From the NCBI GenBank assembly GCA_018257865.1, contig JAEUBA010000220.1, positions 1-22,482 of the forward strand: DNA of 22,482 bases, read 5' to 3'. The DNA is from Stereocaulon alpinum (taxonomy: Eukaryota > Ascomycota > Lecanoromycetes > Lecanorales > Stereocaulaceae). Shown piece after piece: positions 18,851 through 22,482 of the stretch (position 1 is its first letter; each line of letters opens with the position of its first letter). The position numbers and the translations under genes were made by a program. Under the pieces are notes generated by a model that searched no databases, was not told the DNA's origin, and worked only from the letters and a program-made list of their open reading frames with translations.

Positions 18851-19018
18851 ATAATAAGTAAGCTAATAAGCGAAAGTTTTTAGCTAGAAGGGGCGATTCT
18901 AAAAAGGTTTCTTTTACGTCTAGAGGGCCCTTAACCCCCCTAGATTTCCTAATAATATAAGAGAATACCCTTATTAGTATATATAGATACTAGAATAGGC
19001 GTATAAATTAATTAATTA
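18851..19018 (+). other. LINE-A 3' UTR and tail
   Basis: This stretch is shared with LINE-B (3942-4110 on minus). From about 18948 onward it is also shared with the SINE-like element. It ends in aattaattaatt, the RIPped form of the caat repeat still visible at 15064-15080. Confidence 0.85.
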
Positions 19019-19034
19019 ATTAAAGATATCCTAA
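19019..19034. repeat. Right target-site duplication of LINE-A
   Basis: A second copy of attaaagatatcctaa (see 2153-2168). The Gypsy-2 integrase frame resumes at 19035. Confidence 0.9.
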
Positions 19035-20080
19035 TAATTATATATAGTAATAGCTACCCTAGATTTTAAAGATATTATAAAATTATAGTATCCTCTTAGT
19101 ATATTTATCGACTTATTAAGTGCCTACGTAACTTCGTTAGATATTACCCTAAATACCTTATTCTATAGACCCGTCGCTACGTACTATATAGTAGCCTAAA
19201 TCTAATTACTTCGCCGCCTATTCCTTTCTATACTATAATAATCGATTTTATTCTAGTACTACCCCTTTCCGAAAAGGACCTTAATACAGCTATATTAGTT
19301 ACTAATAAATTTACGAAGCGTATAACCTTTATACTAGGCAAATTAACTTAGGGTATAAAAGAATAGGTAGTAACTCTACTAGATAGACTTAATATTACTA
19401 ACTAGGGACTCCTAAAAGTAATAATTTCTAACTATAATAGGAAGTTCCTTTTAGAATTCTAGACTGCTATCTTTAAGAGGCTAGGTATTAGCTTACTCTA
19501 TTCTACCGCCTATCACCCTTAAATAGATAGCAGTAGTAAGCGGATAAACTAAACCGCAGAAATCGCCTTAAGATTCTATATATATAGCCTTAATAAACCT
19601 TCTAAATAGCCGGAGGTCTTACCCTATATTTAAGCGTTTCTTAATAATTCTTTAGTATCTAGACTAACGCCTAACGAAGTAGCCTATAGGTTTACTCCTA
19701 ATAAGCTATTAGACCTTATTATAATATTATTAACGCTAAATTATTTCTTAGCTAAGATAATAGCCTCCGACGCTATCGCTTTTACCTAGATATTAAATAA
19801 GTTTTACTATAACTAAAAGTATTAGCCTATATTTCTTAAAGTCGGAGACTAGGTACTACTATACCTCTATAAGGGGTATTCTATTCTATTAACTCTTAGT
19901 ATTACTACTAAATTATCGCAGCAGTACGTCGGTCCATTTAAAGTTATTAAAAGGGTAGGACGTTTAGCCTATTATCTAGCCGTACCTAAAGACTAGAAGG
20001 TATATCTAATATTTATAATAGTATAGCTAGAGCCCGCCCCTCTGCTATTAGATAACCCTTATTAACGTCCCTAGCCTACG
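19035..20080 (+). pseudogene. Gypsy-2 integrase remnant
   Basis: Joined to 1286-2168, the + frame gives the zinc domain (PLSLIKDIL, then IIIYSNSYPRF*RYYKI) with the C-x2-C pair as YPKYLIL* (19145-19156). In the catalytic core the first Asp is intact in TIIIDFIL (19244), the strand NKFTKRITFI follows, the second Asp has become Asn in VIISNYNRKF (19430), and STAYHP*IDSSSKR has Glu replaced by Lys (19538). After it come SRLTPNEVAY (about 19659) and the C-terminal beta domain YVGPFKVIKRVGRLAYYLAV (about 19925). Motif details differ from Gypsy-1, so it is a different family. Some CA/TG and Gln/His codons survive, so RIP here is milder. It is inactive. Confidence 0.87.
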
Positions 20081-20149
20081 TACCCCTAAGCGGTCTCCGC
20101 TAATAGTTAAGATTATAACGTAGAGCGGCTGCTAAATAAGAGGGTAGTT

Positions 20150-20300
20150 TAAAAAGGCTAAGGCCTTGCTACGGAATATCTACTAAGATAGAAAGGGTAT
20201 AGGCTAGAATTTAATTAATAGTATAATTTAAAAGATCTATAAGATATATTAGAACTCGTCGAAGAGTATAAAGAGGAAGTACGCTAGATTAGGCCCTTTA
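20150..20300 (+). pseudogene. Gypsy-2 chromodomain
   Basis: The + frame reads TEYLLR*KGYRLEFN then YNLKDL*DILELVEEY (about 20172-20275). This matches the chromodomain pattern xYLVKWKGYxxxxxxW...NLxx...LxxY, with the first Trp now TAG. It sits at the C-terminus of integrase as in chromoviruses. About 130 more bases of proline/arginine-rich sequence follow before the polypurine tract. Confidence 0.75.
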
Positions 20301-20453
20301 GGCGTCGCCTAGACTTTCCTATAGTAGGAAACGCCGTAGCTCCGCCACCTCCTAAGCGGCCTTATAGCAGGCTAAAGAAGGATAGGTCTTAGTTTCGCGA
20401 TAGCTATTTATATATATACTATACTAGCCTAGAAGCCGGTTATCTTTTATTAT

Positions 20454-20464
20454 CTATAGGGAGG
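20454..20464 (+). other. Probable polypurine tract of Gypsy-2
   Basis: ctatagggagg lies one base before a putative LTR start (tattacga, RIPped from TGTTACGA, a common start of fungal Gypsy LTRs). Position and composition fit; only one LTR is in the window, so this is not proven. Confidence 0.5.
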
Positions 20465-20512
20465 TTATTACGATATTCCTAGTATAAAAGTAGGAATAGT
20501 ATACTATAGCGC

Positions 20513-20584
20513 CTGCTTACCTACTTGCCTACCTCCTATAGGTAGTACTGCTTACCTGCTTACTGCAGGTAGTACTGCTTACCT
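20513..20584 (+). repeat. Direct repeats in putative U3 of Gypsy-2 LTR
   Basis: The 18-base word aggtagtactgcttacct is repeated exactly (20540-20557 and 20567-20584, period 27), with a related ctgcttacctacttgcc at about 20513. The word is itself partly self-complementary (aggta/tacct). TG and CA sites are intact. U3 enhancer repeats are one explanation. Confidence 0.7.
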
Positions 20585-20763
20585 ACTTCCTAGAGGTAGG
20601 TGCTGCTAAGCAGTAGTAGATAATCCTCTTGAGAGTAGAAGAATACTAATACCTTTTACTATATCTATGAAAGCTATACAATGTATAGGATCTACCTATA
20701 TTACTTGATAGATAGTAAGGCTAAGTTAGGGTAGATAGTAGGGTATAGTATAAATCTATATAT

Positions 20764-20815
20764 AACTATAAAGGTTTAAACTAAACCTATAAAGGTCTAA
20801 ATTAAACCTATATAG
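20764..20815 (+). repeat. Tandem repeat of 20-22 bp, about 2.5 copies
   Basis: The units aactataaaggtttaaact and aacctataaaggtctaaatt are followed by a partial aacctatata. They lie within the putative Gypsy-2 LTR. Confidence 0.7.
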
Positions 20816-20913
20816 GATATAAGTAGGATATATAAAGATCTTTATAGAAAAGTACTCTCCTATATAAAAATATAATATAACTATAATAATTTATAATATT
20901 AATTTTCTAATAA

Positions 20914-21031
20914 TACCTTAGAATAAATAACGTTATCTATTTTCTAATCTATACTAGTTAGTAAAAGAACTATAAGTCTTTATATATCTTTAGTATAGGA
21001 TAGTATAATATAGAGCTACCTATAACTAAAA
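20914..21031. other. AT-rich interval, nothing recognised
   Basis: About 120 bases between the putative Gypsy-2 LTR end and the hairpin element. No ORF, repeat or motif is recognised. Confidence 0.5.
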
Positions 21032-21204
21032 TAGGATAATAGTAGGTTAATTCCTATAATAGATAGTAACTATCCTTATAACTTATTAATAGTTATTATA
21101 AAATAGAGCTGAACTAGAAACTATTTATATATAAGAATCTAAGGATAGTTACTATCTTTACTAGTTAGATTAATTCTTAGAATTAAGTATAACCTACTAT
21201 CCTA
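21032..21204. repeat. Imperfect inverted repeat (173 bp hairpin, MITE-like)
   Basis: The outer arms taggataatagtaggtta (21032-21050) and taacctactatccta (about 21190-21204) are complementary apart from a 2-base gap. The inner arms gatagtaactatcctta (from 21062) and taaggatagttactatc (to about 21156) match perfectly. The right arm has about 18 extra bases between its inner and outer parts. No clear TSD is visible. It may be a miniature inverted-repeat element or a RIPped palindrome remnant. Confidence 0.6.
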
Positions 21205-21241
21205 CTTTCCTCTTAAAAGACGACCTTTAATATACTACTAG

Positions 21242-22135
21242 GATAGACGTATAATAACTAGTCGTATTCTATTATATATACTCTTATTAGGGTGTAGATT
21301 CCGTAGTAATATAATTAGGGCCCTAACCTTAAGATATAGCTATATAGAAGGGAACCTAAATAGCTTTAGAGATTATAAAAACTTAAGACTTAATCTATTT
21401 ATTATACCCTCCGATAACGAACTATTAGTAGATAGAAAATACCGTATATCGCTAGGTAGATAGGAAAGGATCTCTATATTTAGGAGCACTATTATATTAT
21501 TCCGTAGAGATAAGATCGCTCGACTTTTAAAGAAATCTAGTACTAGCGAGGAACGTATAAGGTTAATAATTAAAAAGATTAATTCCGTAAAAAGTTATAT
21601 ATCCTAGTATAGGTTTATAATTTCTAGCGGTAGTTATACTAACCTATATAAAGATAGTTTATATGATATATAGGTAATCTAACTTATAAATACCTAATTA
21701 TTAGACCTAGCGTAAAGCCGTATATTCTAGGTAAGATTAAGTATCGAAAGTTATAGCTAAATCTAAGAACTATAAAGGCTTATATTAACCTATATAGTAT
21801 AATTACCCTTAAGAACTACCGGTATAATCTATATAAAGTCTCCCCCTATAATTACCGGTATACTACTAAATAGATTATTATTCTTATAGATATTATATAG
21901 GGTAGTATTTACTACAGTAAAGTTACTCTTATTCTATATAAATACCTTATCTTAGATAATTAGAGTCGTACGGTAAATTAGCTAGGCCGTATTAGACTAT
22001 ACTAGAATATAATAGGTAGACGTATTATCGTAGTTAATTAGGATCTTAAAATAGGAATATAAGGTATAGCTACTAAGTAGTAAGATTACTATAATACCTA
22101 TAGAAGTAACGTATAGAATAATATATCCTTAGGCG
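21242..22135 (+). pseudogene. Degenerate coding region of unknown identity
   Basis: In the + frame beginning near 21242 there are about 120 codons to 21608 with a single TAG (about 21460), remarkable where TAA/TAG otherwise appear every few codons. The segment is Lys/Arg-rich in its second half (RRDKIARLLKKSSTSEER, about 21510). From 21608 to about 22135 the same frame continues with scattered TAA/TAG that could be former Gln/Trp codons. I do not recognise the protein and see no RT, integrase, DDE or helicase motif. No ATG start can be assigned. It could be a transposase, a retroelement gag or a captured host gene. Moderate confidence that it was coding; none about function. Confidence 0.4.
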
Positions 22136-22482
22136 CGGACATCTACAAAAGTTTTTTTAGCTGAATTTTTTCTAGCCGCTGCAGCTGCTACAGCTAAAAC
22201 TTAGGAAGACTTAGTAACTTAGCTAAACTTAGCTAAACTTAGTAGCTTATCTCGCTTACTAAGTACTTACTAAGCGACTAAAAAATTTTAGACTTAAAAT
22301 AGCTATTTATAGCTATTTTTTTTAAGTTTTTTAAAGTTTAGCTTCCGCTACTAAAAATAGGAAGTTCGGGAAGTCTCTAGTTAATCTATTATTATTCCTT
22401 TTTTAAATCTAATTCTATTTTTAGAAATCTCGCTTAATTTTAGTATAGAAAGTTTATTTATAGCCCTATATACCCCCCCTAC
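22136..22482. other. Non-coding interval with clustered short inverted repeats
   Basis: It contains a gctgcagctgctacagct run (about 22178-22195) and a 10 bp tandem repeat aacttagcta (22216-22245, about three copies). A 26 bp near-palindrome tcgcttactaag/tacttactaagcga lies at 22252-22277. A near-palindrome ctaaaaaattttag (22278-22291), a perfect inverted repeat aaatagctat-tt-atagctattt (22297-22318) and a T run follow. No gene is seen. It could be the terminal or subterminal part of a DNA transposon continuing past the window. Confidence 0.5.

Larger units (their letters stand above)
2169..19018 (+). mobile_element. LINE-A: full-length Tad-like non-LTR retrotransposon, interrupted by two later insertions
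   Basis: The element is bounded by a 12-16 bp direct repeat and ends in a short-repeat tail (aatt units, RIPped from caat units). Its segments are 2169-3941, 6690-9405 and 18078-19018, about 5.43 kb in total. That is a normal size for a complete Tad-clade-like LINE with ORF1 and ORF2. LINE-B (3942-6676) and Gypsy-1 (9406-18072) interrupt ORF2. The 5' end carries a short cgacgacgacgag run at about 2206. The three segments contain nearly no CpA/TpG and no usable start codons, so the element is inactive. Clade assignment rests on domain order and motif style only: ORF1 zinc knuckles, APE endonuclease, RT, no RNase H seen, and a terminal Cys/His domain. Confidence 0.9.
20466..20913 (+). repeat. 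Probable Gypsy-2 3' LTR (right edge uncertain)
   Basis: It follows the polypurine tract and starts tattacga. It contains a 7 bp hairpin (20475-20481 with 20491-20497), direct repeats (20513-20590), a 20-22 bp tandem repeat (20764-20815) and TATA-rich sequence near 20860-20880. An ending near aataata (about 20913) would fit a RIPped AACA end. With no partner LTR in the window the boundary is a guess. Confidence 0.45.

Overview
The window looks like a transposon graveyard from a filamentous ascomycete (Pezizomycotina). I see no intact host gene, rRNA, tRNA or CRISPR array. Kilobase stretches contain almost no CpA or TpG and are flooded with TpA. ATG is almost absent, and nearly every Gln/Trp position in recognisable retroelement proteins has become TAA or TAG. 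This is the footprint of repeat-induced point mutation (RIP), here close to saturation at CpA.

The layout is a nested stack resolved by target-site duplications (TSDs). (1) The outermost element, Gypsy-2 (+ strand chromovirus), is split: its RNase H end lies at about 1286-2168, and its integrase, chromodomain, polypurine tract and probable 3' LTR lie at 19035-~20913. (2) LINE-A (+, 2169-19018, about 5.43 kb without its inserts) sits in the Gypsy-2 integrase zinc domain with a 12-16 bp TSD. (3) LINE-A ORF2 is broken twice: by LINE-B (-, 3942-6676, 5'-truncated, 13 bp TSD) and by Gypsy-1 (-, 9406-18072, LTR to LTR, 5 bp TSD CCCTA). (4) Gypsy-1 reverse transcriptase is itself interrupted by a 1190 bp, nearly un-RIPped, non-coding element (13888-15077, 12 bp TSD) whose last ~70 bp and CAAT-repeat tail match the LINE 3' end. 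It therefore looks like a large SINE-like parasite of the LINE. A further minus-strand LINE copy (LINE-C, 1-~1285) enters from the left edge.

The elements once encoded a Tad-like LINE set (ORF1 with zinc knuckles; ORF2 with AP-endonuclease, RT and a C-terminal Cys/His domain) and two different chromovirus Gag-Pol sets. All are now dead. Catalytic residues are lost (LINE FADD-type box to FVDN; integrase Glu to Lys), although Gypsy-1 keeps YLDD.

Right of Gypsy-2 (about 20914-22482) there is a 173 bp hairpin, an unidentified degenerate coding stretch on + (about 21242-22135), and a cluster of short inverted repeats. I recognise no functional gene there. The most unusual items are the long SINE-like element with its LINE-matched tail and structured 5' end, and the strictness of the RIP pattern.
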